Counted from the stretch's first letter, positions 36,421 to 46,517 are shown. The stretch: DNA of 64,000 bases from Bacteroidota bacterium (GCA_022562895.1 JADFOK010000008.1:1-64000), one strand, 5' to 3'. The notes: generated from the letters alone by a model not told the origin. Numbers and translations: made by a program.

Positions 36421-38322
36421 ATGATTCACAACCTAAAAATTAATTCTGAAGAAGAATATTATAGCACCTATAAAAGGAGTATTGAAAATCCGGAATTATT
36501 TTGGGACGAAATTGCTGAAAACTTTCTCTGGCAAAAAAAATGGACAAAAACTTTGGAGTGGGATTTCACAATTCCTAAAGTGAAATGGTTTATAGGTGGA
36601 AAACTCAATATAACAGAAAATTGCCTGGATAGGTATTTAAATTCACAAGGTGACAAAACTGCAATTATTTGGGAACCAAATAACCCTAATGAATTTTCAA
36701 AACATATAACATATAAAGAATTACACAAACTAGTATGTAGGTTTGCCAACGTACTTAAAAATAATAATATCAAAAAAAGAGATCGGGTTTGTATATATAT
36801 GCCTATGATTCCTGAATTGGCTATTGCTATGCTTGCTTGTGCTCGTATAGGAGCAATTCACTCCATTGTTTTTGCAGGTTTTTCTAGTAAAGCTATTGCT
36901 AATCGCATTAACGATTCCTCTTGTAAAATGTTGATTACAACAAACGAAATGTACCGTGGAACAAAAACGATTCCACTTAAAGAAATTTGTGATGAAGCAT
37001 TAAAAGATTGTCCATCAATTGAAAAAGTGATTGTCTTTAAACGTACCAATGCTATTACAATAATGGATCAAAATAGAGATGTATTTTGGCATAAGGAAAT
37101 TGAAAAAGTGAATGATATTAATACTGCTGAAATAATGGACGCTGAAGATGAACTCTTCATATTGTATACCTCGGGATCTACAGGTAAACCTAAAGGAATG
37201 GTTCACACCACGGGAGGGTATATGGTAGGAATCACCTATACTTTTTTAAATGTATTTCAGGTGTTACAAGACGACATATATTGGTGTACAGCAGATATTG
37301 GTTGGATAACCGGACATAGTTATATTATTTATGGGCCACTTTGTGCCGGTGCTACCACAGTTATGTTTGAAGGTGTGCCTTCCTATCCCGATTATGGCAG
37401 GTTTTGGCAAATAGTCGAAAAACATAAAATTACGCATTTTTATACGGCACCAACTGCGATTCGTACTTTGGAAAAACAATCGCTTTCCTTTATCGAGACA
37501 CACGATATTTCAAGCTTAAAAGTTTTGGGAAGTGTAGGTGAACCTATAAATGAAGAAGCTTGGCAATGGTATCATAATAATATAGGGAAAGGAAATATTC
37601 CAATAGTTGATACATGGTGGCAAACAGAAACAGGTGCGATTATGATTTCTTCTCTTGCCGGAATTACCAAAGAAAAGCCCACTTATACAACTTTGCCTAT
37701 GCCTGGTGTTCAACCCGTTTTAATGAATGATGAAGGTAATGTAATTGAAGAGAAAAATGCAGAAGGCAGACTAGCCATTAAATTCCCTTGGCCCTCAATG
37801 GCACGTACTATATGGGGAAACCATATACGTTATAAAGAAGTCTATTTCTCAACTTTTAATAATAAATATTTTACCGGAGATGGTGCTCTACGAGATGAAA
37901 ACGAATACTACAGAATAACAGGAAGAGTAGATGATATTGTTATTGTCTCTGGGCATAATTTAGGAACTGCCCCAATCGAAAACGCTGTTAACGAACATCC
38001 TAAAGTTGTTGAAAGTGCTATAGTGGGTTTTCCACATGAGATTAAAGGTAACGCATTATATGGTTTTGTTATTTTATACCAAAGTGAAGATGCATCATCA
38101 GAATTGAAAGTTGAAATTAACAAAGTAATTTCAACTGATATTGGCCCAATTGCAAAGTTGGACAAAATTCAGTTTGTTGAAGGTTTACCTAAAACACGAA
38201 GTGGTAAAATAATGCGAAGAATTCTTAGAAAAATTGCCTGTAATGAAATTTCAAATCTTGGAGATATTTCCACATTGTTAAATCCTGAAGTGATTGAAGC
38301 TATTAAAGAGAATTCTTTATAA
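36421..38322 (+). CDS. acs: Acetyl-CoA synthetase (acetate--CoA ligase)
   Basis: 633 residues, usual length for Acs. Adenylate-forming motif YTSGSTGKPKGMVHTTGGY at about 243-261, DTWWQTETGA in the A5 region, GRVDDIVIVSGHNLG, and the C-terminal catalytic lysine in TRSGKIMRR, the site of regulatory acetylation in Acs. It activates acetate to acetyl-CoA through acetyl-AMP. The variant NLGTAPIENA replaces the usual RLGTAEIE-type segment; propionate use is also possible given the methylmalonyl-CoA mutase genes 1.2 kb downstream. Confidence 0.93.
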   Translation: MIHNLKINSEEEYYSTYKRSIENPELFWDEIAENFLWQKKWTKTLEWDFTIPKVKWFIGGKLNITENCLDRYLNSQGDKTAIIWEPNNPNEFSKHITYKELHKLVCRFANVLKNNNIKKRDRVCIYMPMIPELAIAMLACARIGAIHSIVFAGFSSKAIANRINDSSCKMLITTNEMYRGTKTIPLKEICDEALKDCPSIEKVIVFKRTNAITIMDQNRDVFWHKEIEKVNDINTAEIMDAEDELFILYTSGSTGKPKGMVHTTGGYMVGITYTFLNVFQVLQDDIYWCTADIGWITGHSYIIYGPLCAGATTVMFEGVPSYPDYGRFWQIVEKHKITHFYTAPTAIRTLEKQSLSFIETHDISSLKVLGSVGEPINEEAWQWYHNNIGKGNIPIVDTWWQTETGAIMISSLAGITKEKPTYTTLPMPGVQPVLMNDEGNVIEEKNAEGRLAIKFPWPSMARTIWGNHIRYKEVYFSTFNNKYFTGDGALRDENEYYRITGRVDDIVIVSGHNLGTAPIENAVNEHPKVVESAIVGFPHEIKGNALYGFVILYQSEDASSELKVEINKVISTDIGPIAKLDKIQFVEGLPKTRSGKIMRRILRKIACNEISNLGDISTLLNPEVIEAIKENSL

Positions 38323-38390
38323 AAAGTGTAAGCTAACTACTTAACTTTTTTGTTTTCACTTCAGTATTGAAGCAAATTTCAACCTTGTTC

Positions 38391-38420
38391 AAAAAAAAAG
38401 CTGAACAATTGTTCAGCTTT
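38391..38420 (-). terminator. Terminator of tRNA-Pro (and possibly acs)
   Basis: A perfect palindrome AAAGCTGAACAA / TTGTTCAGCTTT (38397-38420). On the minus strand it lies 6 bp after the tRNA 3' end and is followed by nine T residues (the A-run 38391-38399). On the plus strand only a short TTT follows, so it serves the tRNA best. Confidence 0.88.
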
Positions 38421-38426
38421 CACCGG

Positions 38427-38500
38427 TCGGGATGACAGGATTTGAACCTGCGACCCTACGCCCCCCAGACGTATACGCTACCAGACTGCGCCACATCCCG
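38427..38500 (-). tRNA. tRNA-Pro (anticodon GGG)
   Basis: A full cloverleaf can be folded: acceptor stem CGGGATG / CATCCCG (7 of 7 paired), D arm GCGC / GCGT, anticodon stem TACGT / GCGTA with loop CTGGGGG (anticodon GGG at positions 34-36), T stem GCAGG / CCTGT with loop TTCAAAT, discriminator A. No CCA is encoded. It reads CCC and CCU. It is the only tRNA I found in the window. Confidence 0.95.
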
Positions 38501-38614
38501 AAAATGTGCTGCAAAAATATATAATTTAAAAAGCCCAACAAACAAGTTTGTGTTTTTTATTATAAGCATTAAAAAAACCGTAATTCTCATTACATTTGTA
38601 AAAACATATTGATT

Positions 38615-39223
38615 ATGCTCATCATTGGCATCGCAGGAGGTACAGGAAGTGGTAAAACCAGCGTAGTTGAACAAATTGTGGAAGATCTCCCAAAGGACGA
38701 AGTATGTGTGATTTCACAAGATTCGTATTACAAAGACACTAGTAACCTAAATTATAAAGAACGACAAAAAATTAATTTCGATCATCCACAAGCCATCGAT
38801 TTTGATTTATTGGTTAACCACCTCATCGAATTAAAGAAAGGAAACTCTATTGAACAGCCCATATATTCTTTTGTTGAACATAATCGTATTAAAGATACCC
38901 TTAAAACCGATCCTAAAAAAGTTGTGATTGTAGAAGGAATATTAATCCTTACAAACCCCGAATTAAGAGACATGTTTGAAATAAAGGTTTATGTCCATGC
39001 AGATAGTGATGAGCGTCTTATTAGAAGATTAAAACGTGATATGGCAGAACGGGGAAGGAGTTTGGAAGAAATCTTAAATCGTTATCAAACCACATTAAAA
39101 CCTATGCATCAACAATTTATTGAACCTTCAAAAGAGTTTGCCGATATAATCATTCCAACAAATCGTTATAACACTGTAGGCGTAGAGGTAATACGAAATA
39201 TTATTCATCAAAGATTAGTGTAG
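38615..39223 (+). CDS. udk: Uridine kinase
   Basis: 202 residues from ATG 38615; a TTG two codons upstream is also in frame. P-loop GIAGGTGSGKTS at about 4-15, then DSYYKD, NFDHPQAIDFDLL and RRLKRDMAERGRSLEEILNRY, all typical of Udk. It phosphorylates uridine and cytidine in pyrimidine salvage. It heads a plus-strand group with ftsB-like and methylmalonyl-CoA mutase genes. Confidence 0.95.
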   Translation: MLIIGIAGGTGSGKTSVVEQIVEDLPKDEVCVISQDSYYKDTSNLNYKERQKINFDHPQAIDFDLLVNHLIELKKGNSIEQPIYSFVEHNRIKDTLKTDPKKVVIVEGILILTNPELRDMFEIKVYVHADSDERLIRRLKRDMAERGRSLEEILNRYQTTLKPMHQQFIEPSKEFADIIIPTNRYNTVGVEVIRNIIHQRLV

Positions 39224-39230
39224 TTTTAAA

Positions 39231-39566
39231 GTGAAATTTTCAGAAATAAAAAATAAAAATTGGTTTAAAGTTCTCAGTAATAAATATTTACTAATTCTTC
39301 TCTTATTTATTGCTTGGATGTTTTTTTTCGATACCAATTCTTTTTTTATTCATGATGAATTAAACAAAGACATTAAAACCCTTGAAAAAAATAAAGAATT
39401 CTATAAAAATGAAATAAAAAGTGATAAAATTTTTATAGAAAAAATGAAAGATACCAACGAACTTGAAAAATTTGCGCGAGAAAAATATTTTTTAAAAAAA
39501 GAAAACGAAGATATCTATATTATCGAAGACATGGACAGTCTGAAAAATAGGAAATCAAATGAGTGA
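39231..39566 (+). CDS. FtsB/DivIC-like septum formation protein
   Basis: 111 residues, GTG start at 39231, 7 bp after the udk stop. One membrane helix (about 18-35, YLLILLLFIAWMFFF) is followed by a coiled coil (about 45-80) and the DivIC/FtsB end LEKFAREKYFLKKENEDIYII. It should act with FtsL/FtsQ in the divisome. Its end overlaps the start of the mutase gene by 8 bp. Confidence 0.88.
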   Translation: MKFSEIKNKNWFKVLSNKYLLILLLFIAWMFFFDTNSFFIHDELNKDIKTLEKNKEFYKNEIKSDKIFIEKMKDTNELEKFAREKYFLKKENEDIYIIEDMDSLKNRKSNE

Positions 39567-40956
39567 GTTTTTATTTAAAGAATTCAATAACGTTTCCGCT
39601 AAAGAATGGAAACAAAAAATTCAATTCGATCTTAAAGGAGAAGACTATAACGAAAAACTCATTTGGCAAAGCAATGAAGGAATAAATGTAAGACCCTTTT
39701 ATCATCAAGACGATTTTAAAGAGGAATTCATTCCAATACCCGGTTATCCTCAATCCTGGAAAATCGCTCAAGAAATTTTTATTGAAAATGAGACCATTGT
39801 CAATAAAATTTTATGTGACGCTGTAAAGCGAGGTGCAGAAGCTGTTTTCCTTACTGCTGAGAAAGATTTTTCATTTGAAATTCTTTTCAATGAATTTTCT
39901 TTTTCTGAAATTCCTATCTATTTTAATTTTAAATTTCATTCGGAAGAGTTCATTCTAAATTTGAAGCAATTTCTGTCAGACCTGCCTGCCGGACAGGCAG
40001 GAAAAAAGGCAAGGGTATATTATAATATTGACATTATAGGAAACCTTGCTCAAACTGGAAACTGGTTCTATAACCTGAAACAAGACCACACAATCCTCGA
40101 AAATATTATATCTAATGATTCAACTCAACCAATAATTGGTGTTGATACTTCTATTTACCAAAATGCCGGTGCGAATATTGTACAACAACTTGCTTATGCC
40201 TTAGCACATGCAAATGAATATTTAAACCATTTTAAAAATAAGCTTGATATTTCATCAGAGAGTTTCATCACCTTCCATATTGCAATAGGTGCTAATTATT
40301 TCTTCGAAATTGCTAAAATTAGAGCATTACGAAAACTATATGCGGCTTTAGCTTTAGAATATAATATTTCTGAAAACTGCCATATAATAGCAAAACCATC
40401 AAAAAGGAATAAAACCATATACGACTACAATGTTAATATGCTTCGTACTACTACCGAATATATGAGTGCAGTTATGGGTGGTTCTAACACAATTTGTAGT
40501 TTACCATATGACTCATTATACCATAAGAGTAATGTATTTGGAGAACGTATTGGGCGTAACCAACTCCTTATTTTAAAATCAGAAAGTTATTTCGATTTAA
40601 AAGACAACCCAACAGATGGTACATATTATATTGAAAGCCTTACAATTCAGTTAGCCGAGAAGGCTTTATCTCTTTTTAAAAACATAGAAAAAAATGGAGG
40701 TTTTCTTAAGCAATTAAAAGATGGAACTATTCAAAGAAAAATAAAAGAAAGTGCAGAAAAAGAACAGAAACTATTTGATTCCAAAGAAATTGTACTCCTG
40801 GGTACAAATAAATATCCAAACCCTAACGATAAAATGAAAAATGACCTGGAGTTATTTCCATTTGTAAAAACCAAAATAAGAAAAACACTAATTGAGCCCT
40901 TGTTAGAAAAAAGACTCTCAGAAAAAATAGAACAAGAACGATTAGACAATGAATAA
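39559..40956 (+). CDS. mutA: Methylmalonyl-CoA mutase, small (beta) subunit
   Basis: 465 residues. The TIM-barrel mutase domain is recognisable (NIDIIGNLAQTGNW, YQNAGANIVQQLAYALAHANEYL, FHIAIGANYFFEIAKIRALRKLY, NTICSLPYDSLYH, GTYYIESLTIQLAEKA). There is no B12-binding domain, as expected for the non-catalytic subunit. A GC-rich palindrome at 39981-40001 adds LPAGQAG in frame at about residue 143. With the large subunit it makes the heterodimer that interconverts succinyl-CoA and methylmalonyl-CoA. Confidence 0.92.
   Translation: MSEFLFKEFNNVSAKEWKQKIQFDLKGEDYNEKLIWQSNEGINVRPFYHQDDFKEEFIPIPGYPQSWKIAQEIFIENETIVNKILCDAVKRGAEAVFLTAEKDFSFEILFNEFSFSEIPIYFNFKFHSEEFILNLKQFLSDLPAGQAGKKARVYYNIDIIGNLAQTGNWFYNLKQDHTILENIISNDSTQPIIGVDTSIYQNAGANIVQQLAYALAHANEYLNHFKNKLDISSESFITFHIAIGANYFFEIAKIRALRKLYAALALEYNISENCHIIAKPSKRNKTIYDYNVNMLRTTTEYMSAVMGGSNTICSLPYDSLYHKSNVFGERIGRNQLLILKSESYFDLKDNPTDGTYYIESLTIQLAEKALSLFKNIEKNGGFLKQLKDGTIQRKIKESAEKEQKLFDSKEIVLLGTNKYPNPNDKMKNDLELFPFVKTKIRKTLIEPLLEKRLSEKIEQERLDNE
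39981..40001. repeat. GC-rich palindromic element inside mutA
   Basis: Arms CCTGCCTG and CAGGCAGG around a 5-base centre (CCGGA). It reads in frame as LPAGQAG and is far richer in G+C than the surrounding gene. I know this kind of palindrome as a dispersed repeat in other Bacteroidota genomes, where it is also found inside genes. I saw only this copy in the window. Confidence 0.8.
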
Positions 40957-41548
40957 AATGAAAAATACTTTTTTTATAGTAATTGTAGTAACTATTTATT
41001 TTAGCTGTGAAGAACCTTTGGAGTATAAGTTTCAAAACAGGGAACAGTTAATAGATTGTCATGGAGTTGATAATAAATTAGTACACGAGGCATTATATAG
41101 CTTTGAAGATGATATCGCATCTTATTATAACAATAGCTTAGAACCAGGATTTTTAAATTATGATTATGGGTATGCTAGATATATTTATAAAGGTGCTTTG
41201 GGAGAAGCTGATTACAAAAAAATAGTCTCAAATTATTCTATTAAGGTTTTGAAACGACTACTTCAAGAAAAAGAACTTTGGAATAAAACAACAGGAGAAA
41301 GTAAATTAAATTATAAAAGTGAATTTGTAAATTGCTTAATTAATAACATAAACAACAAAGACATTAAAAAAACTCTTCTTTCTAATAGAGAAGTAAATTC
41401 ATTAAATCCTAAAATTCTAGCAGTCGTATATAGAATAAATATACGTGATGCCCATACGGACAAATATTTTGCAATGTTTTTAGCCCTGGACACTTATTAT
41501 CAATATATTATAGATATTGATTTTACGGAAATCAATACAAATGAGTAG
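40949..41548 (+). CDS. Lipoprotein of unknown function between the mutase genes
   Basis: 199 residues. Lipoprotein signal ending VTIYFSC (about Cys20), then a mostly helical body with no known domain; several conserved-looking Tyr-rich segments ([15 protein letters not shown]). It overlaps mutA by 8 bp and mutB by 8 bp, so it belongs to the same transcript. A role in the cytoplasmic mutase reaction is unlikely for a lipoprotein; it may just share the operon. Confidence 0.75.
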   Translation: MNKMKNTFFIVIVVTIYFSCEEPLEYKFQNREQLIDCHGVDNKLVHEALYSFEDDIASYYNNSLEPGFLNYDYGYARYIYKGALGEADYKKIVSNYSIKVLKRLLQEKELWNKTTGESKLNYKSEFVNCLINNINNKDIKKTLLSNREVNSLNPKILAVVYRINIRDAHTDKYFAMFLALDTYYQYIIDIDFTEINTNE

Positions 41549-43610
41549 AAAGAATCTACAGCATATGACTTTTTCAAAAGAAAACGTCACACCGAATAAA
41601 AATTTGGGAACTCAACGGCCTATAAACTTCGTTGCCGGTATCCCTCCCTATTTACGTGGCCCTTATTCAACTATGTATGTTAGAAGACCTTGGACTATAC
41701 GCCAATATGCAGGTTTTTCTACTGCTGAAGAAAGTAATGCCTTTTACAAAAGGAATCTTGCTGATGGACAAAAAGGACTTTCTATTGCTTTCGATTTAGC
41801 TACACATCGTGGTTACGACAGTGATCATGAACGTGTGGTTGGGGATGTAGGAAAAGCGGGTGTTGCCATTGACAGTGTTGAAGATATGAAGATTTTATTC
41901 AATCAAATACCTTTGGATAAAATGAGTGTATCTATGACAATGAATGGTGCTGTTCTACCAATAATGGCATTTTACATTGTAGCTGCGGAAGAACAAGGAG
42001 TCCCAAGTAAAGCACTTTCCGGTACCATACAAAACGATATTTTAAAGGAGTTTATGGTTAGAAATACATATATCTATCCGCCAGGTCCTTCTATGGTAAT
42101 TATGAGTGATATCGTTAAGTTTGTCACTTTGAAAATGCCAAAATATAACCCAATTTCTGTTTCCGGTTACCATATGCAAGAAGCCGGTGCTACCTGTGAA
42201 ATTGAATTAGCATATACACTGGCAGATGGTTTAGAATATATACGAACCTTATTAAAATCTGGTTTAGATATCGATTCTTTCGCACCACGTATTTCTTTCT
42301 TTTGGGCAATTGGGATGAATCATTTTAAGGAAATAGCCAAATTACGTGCAGCAAGAATGCTTTGGGCAAAAATGGTTAAACAATTTAAACCTAAAAATCA
42401 AAGATCATTATCCTTAAGAGTTCATTGTCAAACAAGTGGATGGAGTTTAACCCAACAGGACCCTTTTAATAATATAGCAAGAACTTGTATAGAAGCTACT
42501 GCTGCTGTTTTTGGCGGCACACAATCTCTACATACGAATGCGCTTGATGAAGCGATTGCACTTCCAACCGATTTTTCTGCCAGAATAGCCAGAAATACAC
42601 AAATTTACATTCAAGAAGAAACACAAATTACAAAAACTGTCGATCCTTGGGCAGGAAGTTATTATATAGAGAACTTAACTGAAAACATTGCTCAAAAAGC
42701 TTGGAAATTAATACAAGAAGTGGAAGAACTTGGGGGTATGACCAAAGCCATCGAAGCCGGTATTCCTAAACTTCGCATTGAAGAAGCCGCTGCTCGAAAA
42801 CAAGCCAGAATAGATAGCGGACAAGATATTATCGTTGGAGTAAACAAATATCGCTTGAAAAAAGAAGATCCTCTTCAGATTCTTGACGTTGACAATCAAA
42901 AAGTACGATTAACTCAAATAGAACGTTTAGAACTAATTAAATCTGAAAGAAATACACAAAAAGTAACTAAATCATTATCGAAATTAACCCAATGTGCTAA
43001 AACAGGTGATGGAAATTTATTAACTTTAGCTATTGAAGCGGCTCGTGAAAGGGCAACTTTGGGTGAAATTTCGAATGCATTGGAAAAAGAATTTGGAAGA
43101 CATAAAGCACAAATTAAATCTTTTAGTGGCGTGTATAGTAAAGAAATAAAAAAAGACCCCTCTTTTGAAAAGGCAAGAAAACTTGCTAACAAATTTGCTG
43201 ATTTAGAGGGAAGGCGTCCTCGTATTATGATTGCCAAAATGGGACAGGACGGTCACGATCGTGGTGCCAAAGTAGTTGCAACAGGTTATGCTGATGTAGG
43301 ATTTGACGTAGATATAGGTCCATTATTTCAAACTCCAAATGAAGCGGCTCAACAAGCAGTAGAAAACGATGTGCATATTCTGGGTATTTCTTCTCTTGCA
43401 GCGGGGCACAAAACACTGGTGCCTCAGGTTATTGAAGAATTAAAAAAACAGGGACGCGAAGATATTATGGTGATTGTTGGGGGAGTTATTCCTCCACAGG
43501 ATTATTCGTTTTTATTCGATGCAGGAGCGGTCGCCATTTATGGTCCTGGTACTAGAATAAGTGATACAGCTATAGATTTACTTCAGATATTGATAGATTC
43601 GGTTGATTGA
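41541..43610 (+). CDS. mutB: Methylmalonyl-CoA mutase, large (alpha) catalytic subunit
   Basis: 689 residues from ATG 41541. The substrate barrel shows [38 protein letters not shown] start, [14 protein letters not shown] and [11 protein letters not shown]. The C-terminal B12 domain has the base-off motif [13 protein letters not shown] (Asp-x-His-x-x-Gly), [10 protein letters not shown] and [11 protein letters not shown]. It rearranges (R)-methylmalonyl-CoA and succinyl-CoA with adenosylcobalamin. The overlapping gene order mutA-lipoprotein-mutB implies co-expression. Confidence 0.97.
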   Translation: MSRKNLQHMTFSKENVTPNKNLGTQRPINFVAGIPPYLRGPYSTMYVRRPWTIRQYAGFSTAEESNAFYKRNLADGQKGLSIAFDLATHRGYDSDHERVVGDVGKAGVAIDSVEDMKILFNQIPLDKMSVSMTMNGAVLPIMAFYIVAAEEQGVPSKALSGTIQNDILKEFMVRNTYIYPPGPSMVIMSDIVKFVTLKMPKYNPISVSGYHMQEAGATCEIELAYTLADGLEYIRTLLKSGLDIDSFAPRISFFWAIGMNHFKEIAKLRAARMLWAKMVKQFKPKNQRSLSLRVHCQTSGWSLTQQDPFNNIARTCIEATAAVFGGTQSLHTNALDEAIALPTDFSARIARNTQIYIQEETQITKTVDPWAGSYYIENLTENIAQKAWKLIQEVEELGGMTKAIEAGIPKLRIEEAAARKQARIDSGQDIIVGVNKYRLKKEDPLQILDVDNQKVRLTQIERLELIKSERNTQKVTKSLSKLTQCAKTGDGNLLTLAIEAARERATLGEISNALEKEFGRHKAQIKSFSGVYSKEIKKDPSFEKARKLANKFADLEGRRPRIMIAKMGQDGHDRGAKVVATGYADVGFDVDIGPLFQTPNEAAQQAVENDVHILGISSLAAGHKTLVPQVIEELKKQGREDIMVIVGGVIPPQDYSFLFDAGAVAIYGPGTRISDTAIDLLQILIDSVD

Positions 43611-44148
43611 TGAAAAATATATAATAAAAACCCATCGATTAGGGTTGCGAAATTGGACACCTAGTGATATAGTTCCTTTTATTGAAATGAGTCAGGATCC
43701 AGAGGTAATGAATTATTTTCCGAAGTTACTTTCTGAAGAAGAATCAAAAGATTTTATTATTAGTATGCAAAGGCATTTTAAAGATTTTGGATTTTGTTAT
43801 TTTGCGATTGACATATTAAAAAATGAAGAATTTATAGGCTTTACAGGATTGTTACATCAAACTTTTGAAAGCGACTTTACACCTTGTGTTGATATGGGTT
43901 GGAGACTAAAACAATCAGCATGGGGAATGGGCTATGCCACTGAAGCAGCTATAGAATGTTTAAGATTTGCCTTTAATATTCTAAAACTAAATGAGGTTTA
44001 TTCATTCGCTACCATTAATAATATACGCTCTGAAGCCGTGATGAAAAAAATAGGGATGAATTTTGTTGGCACGGTGCAACATCCTATGATCGTGGGTGAT
44101 CATAGATTTAAACATTGTGTGGTCTATAATATTAAAAAAATAAAATAA
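43603..44148 (+). CDS. GNAT family N-acetyltransferase
   Basis: 181 residues from a TTG at 43603 that overlaps the mutB end by 8 bp; the nearby ATG is out of frame. RimJ/RimL-type GNAT features: [13 protein letters not shown] start, [20 protein letters not shown] (acetyl-CoA binding) and [13 protein letters not shown]. It transfers an acetyl group to an amine, possibly a protein N-terminus or small molecule; substrate unknown. Confidence 0.85.
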   Translation: MIDEKYIIKTHRLGLRNWTPSDIVPFIEMSQDPEVMNYFPKLLSEEESKDFIISMQRHFKDFGFCYFAIDILKNEEFIGFTGLLHQTFESDFTPCVDMGWRLKQSAWGMGYATEAAIECLRFAFNILKLNEVYSFATINNIRSEAVMKKIGMNFVGTVQHPMIVGDHRFKHCVVYNIKKIK

Positions 44149-44149
44149 A

Positions 44150-45034
44150 ATGAATTATACTCAAAGAATGTTACGCGATAACGCTTTTAAAGGAAAGACT
44201 ATAGTAGTAACTGGTGGTGGCAGCGGTCTGGGAAAAGCAATGACTAAATACTTTTTGGAGTTAGGAGCTAATGTAGTTATTACTTCCAGAAATATTGAAA
44301 AACTTGAAAAAGTTAAAATAGAACTGGAAGAAAAAACTAAAGGAAAAGTATTACCTGTGGCTTGTGATGTAAGGCATTACGAACAAGTTGAAGCCATGGT
44401 AAAAACCTCAGTGAACACTTTTGGAAAAATAGATGCATTGCTAAACAATGCTGCTGGAAATTTTATTTCACCCACCGAAAGACTTTCTGCAAATGCTTTT
44501 GATACTATTATAGATATTGTTTTAAAAGGCACTAAAAATTGTACCCTTGCTTTTGGGAAGCATTGGATTACAAACAAAGAAATAGATAAAGTAATTTTAA
44601 ACATAGTAACAACCTACGCCTGGACAGGTTCTGCTTATGTTGTTCCAAGTGCTACTGCAAAAGCTGGAGTACTAGCAATGACACGTTCTTTGGCTGTGGA
44701 ATGGGCAAAATACGGATTTCGTTTTAACGCCATTGCACCAGGTCCTTTCCCAACAAAAGGAGCTTGGGATAGATTACTACCAGGAAATCTAAAAGAAAAA
44801 TTTGACCTTGCTAAAAAAGTTCCCTTAAAACGGGTTGGGGAGCATCAGGAACTTGCCAATTTAGCTGCGTATTTGATTTCAGACTTTTCAGCTTATATAA
44901 ATGGTGAAGTCATAACCATAGATGGTGGAGAATGGTTAAAAGGGGCTGGGCAATTTAATATGTTAGATCAAATCCCGGAAGATATGTGGGATATGCTAGA
45001 AAAGATGATACGTTCTAAAAAAAGAAAATCCTAA
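44150..45034 (+). CDS. SDR oxidoreductase resembling 2,4-dienoyl-CoA reductase
   Basis: 294 residues. NAD(P)-binding TGGGSGLGKAM (about 21-31) and LLNNAAGNF. The usual YxxxK is absent: the segment GSAYVVPSATAKAGV has Ser at the Tyr position, but a Tyr lies 15 residues before the Lys, exactly as the catalytic Tyr199/Lys214 of mammalian DECR1. This points to an NADPH 2,4-dienoyl-CoA reductase used in oxidation of unsaturated fatty acids. It begins 1 bp after the GNAT stop. Confidence 0.85.
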   Translation: MNYTQRMLRDNAFKGKTIVVTGGGSGLGKAMTKYFLELGANVVITSRNIEKLEKVKIELEEKTKGKVLPVACDVRHYEQVEAMVKTSVNTFGKIDALLNNAAGNFISPTERLSANAFDTIIDIVLKGTKNCTLAFGKHWITNKEIDKVILNIVTTYAWTGSAYVVPSATAKAGVLAMTRSLAVEWAKYGFRFNAIAPGPFPTKGAWDRLLPGNLKEKFDLAKKVPLKRVGEHQELANLAAYLISDFSAYINGEVITIDGGEWLKGAGQFNMLDQIPEDMWDMLEKMIRSKKRKS

Positions 45035-45058
45035 GTAAATTCATTTTAAACTTTTGTG

Positions 45059-46222
45059 CTAAATGTCCAGGCCTGATAGATTGGAATTGTTTAAATGTTC
45101 GTCCATTTCCCTATCATATAAATAAAGAAACAATACAACCATCATATCTCTAAAACCTGAGTAAGGATTATATGTTTCTAAAATTAACTTATATTGATGA
45201 TCTGCTTTTAATTGAATTCCAACTTCACTAGAATATACAGGAACATTTTTTAGTCCTATCCTGTCCGGGTAATTTTCACAATGAAAAGTATGGATAGCCT
45301 CACATAAAGTTATGTCGTATAAAGTTAAAGATTCTGCATTGGGATGTAAATGTGCAGCCATGGCATGTATTCGTGAATCCTCCTTTAAATTCAACTGATA
45401 GGTAATATTAAATTCGTAATGATATTTCCCTTTGGGTAATACCCAATGTGAAGATAGTTTAATCCCCTTATCACTCGAAAAAGAATGATTTTTTAAATCT
45501 ATAGGAACGCATAGATTAGGATTTTGTTTAGTATCCGGCGAAAACGGGTTTTCTCTATCATAGTCTTGCAATAACACTAAGGCCTTTGGGGTTAAAGGTT
45601 TCAAATGTTTGCCTTTGTCTGCCATTTTAAATTCAATATGATGTTTTACTTTAAAAAAAGCATCTTCAATATTATGATTTAATGTTCGAGATGCCACAAT
45701 AAATTTTTCATTTTCAGCAATTGGAAATCCAAATCCTTTTGGAAAGTTAAGTTCATTTATACCATTAGATAAAGTTCCGAATCTAGGATATTGTAAATTG
45801 ATTCTTTTAATTAAGTTTAAATTACGATAATGAATAGCATCAAAAAAATCTATATTTGTGTGGCATAATAAATCATTATTGTGCTTAATAGTGCCCTCCC
45901 TGAAAACCTCTACTTTGAAACCTGTAATCCATTTGATTCCATTTCCTTCAGGGTTTACATTTATATTTATAAATACTTGTGGACCGTCCATGGATTGATA
46001 AATATTATCTATCAACAAATCTGGAGATTGCATATGAAGTAAATTATCATTATATACAATATCCCATTCATGATCTACCAAACGAAGTGTATGAATTATT
46101 TTAGTTTTAACAATGGCTTTGTGTCTATTTGATAGGTTGTAGTACCATATAGAACCTACAATAACACCTGTCAAAAACAAATAAAGGAGTATTTTTAAAT
46201 TAAGAACCCTTTTGATAATCAT
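45059..46222 (-). CDS. Membrane-anchored protein with PHM/Nod19-like features
   Basis: 387 residues from ATG 46222. One membrane anchor near the N-terminus (about 8-26), then a long extracytoplasmic beta-rich region. Short segments recall the copper type II monooxygenase/Nod19-like fold: LLHMQSPDLL, AMAAHLHPNAESLTLYD (HxH), a Cys-His rich TFHCENYP, and a final ETYNPYSGFRDMMVV. These are visual resemblances, not a firm family call. It converges on the SDR gene and is followed (upstream) by the 295-bp region before parA. Function unknown. Confidence 0.6.
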   Translation of the reverse strand: MIIKRVLNLKILLYLFLTGVIVGSIWYYNLSNRHKAIVKTKIIHTLRLVDHEWDIVYNDNLLHMQSPDLLIDNIYQSMDGPQVFININVNPEGNGIKWITGFKVEVFREGTIKHNNDLLCHTNIDFFDAIHYRNLNLIKRINLQYPRFGTLSNGINELNFPKGFGFPIAENEKFIVASRTLNHNIEDAFFKVKHHIEFKMADKGKHLKPLTPKALVLLQDYDRENPFSPDTKQNPNLCVPIDLKNHSFSSDKGIKLSSHWVLPKGKYHYEFNITYQLNLKEDSRIHAMAAHLHPNAESLTLYDITLCEAIHTFHCENYPDRIGLKNVPVYSSEVGIQLKADHQYKLILETYNPYSGFRDMMVVLFLYLYDREMDEHLNNSNLSGLDI

Positions 46223-46517
46223 AACAAAGGAAAATATTTTCAATTGCTAAGATAAGGATTAAAATAAAGTATTTTTTTACTTTGAGTTTCATGATTTTCC
46301 GTAGTGAAGACAAGTTTTGTAAATATTCTAGAAAATAAAGGGTATATACCTATCAAATAAAATTAGTGAGTAACTTTAATAATAAAATCTACCTTCTATA
46401 AAAATTACTTTTTGAATTTTTGCATCACTCGCAAAAATGTTCAAATCCTGTTAACAAATATCATTTTATATCCACATAATTAATTGTATTTTTATCTCTT
46501 AAAATTGCTCTAAATTT

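Noticed and set aside
38401..38420. Palindrome as a possible regulatory operator for acs
   Set aside because: Position 6 bp after the tRNA and the T-run on the minus strand explain it as a terminator.
46468..46476. ATATCCACA, one mismatch from a DnaA box, just before parA
   Set aside because: A single imperfect site in AT-rich sequence, with no cluster, no dnaA and no unwinding element; not enough to call an origin.
46223..46517. Searched for parS near parAB
   Set aside because: No TGTTTCACGTGAAACA-like palindrome seen by eye here or elsewhere in the window. The 295-bp gap holds only AT-rich sequence, presumably with the parA promoter.
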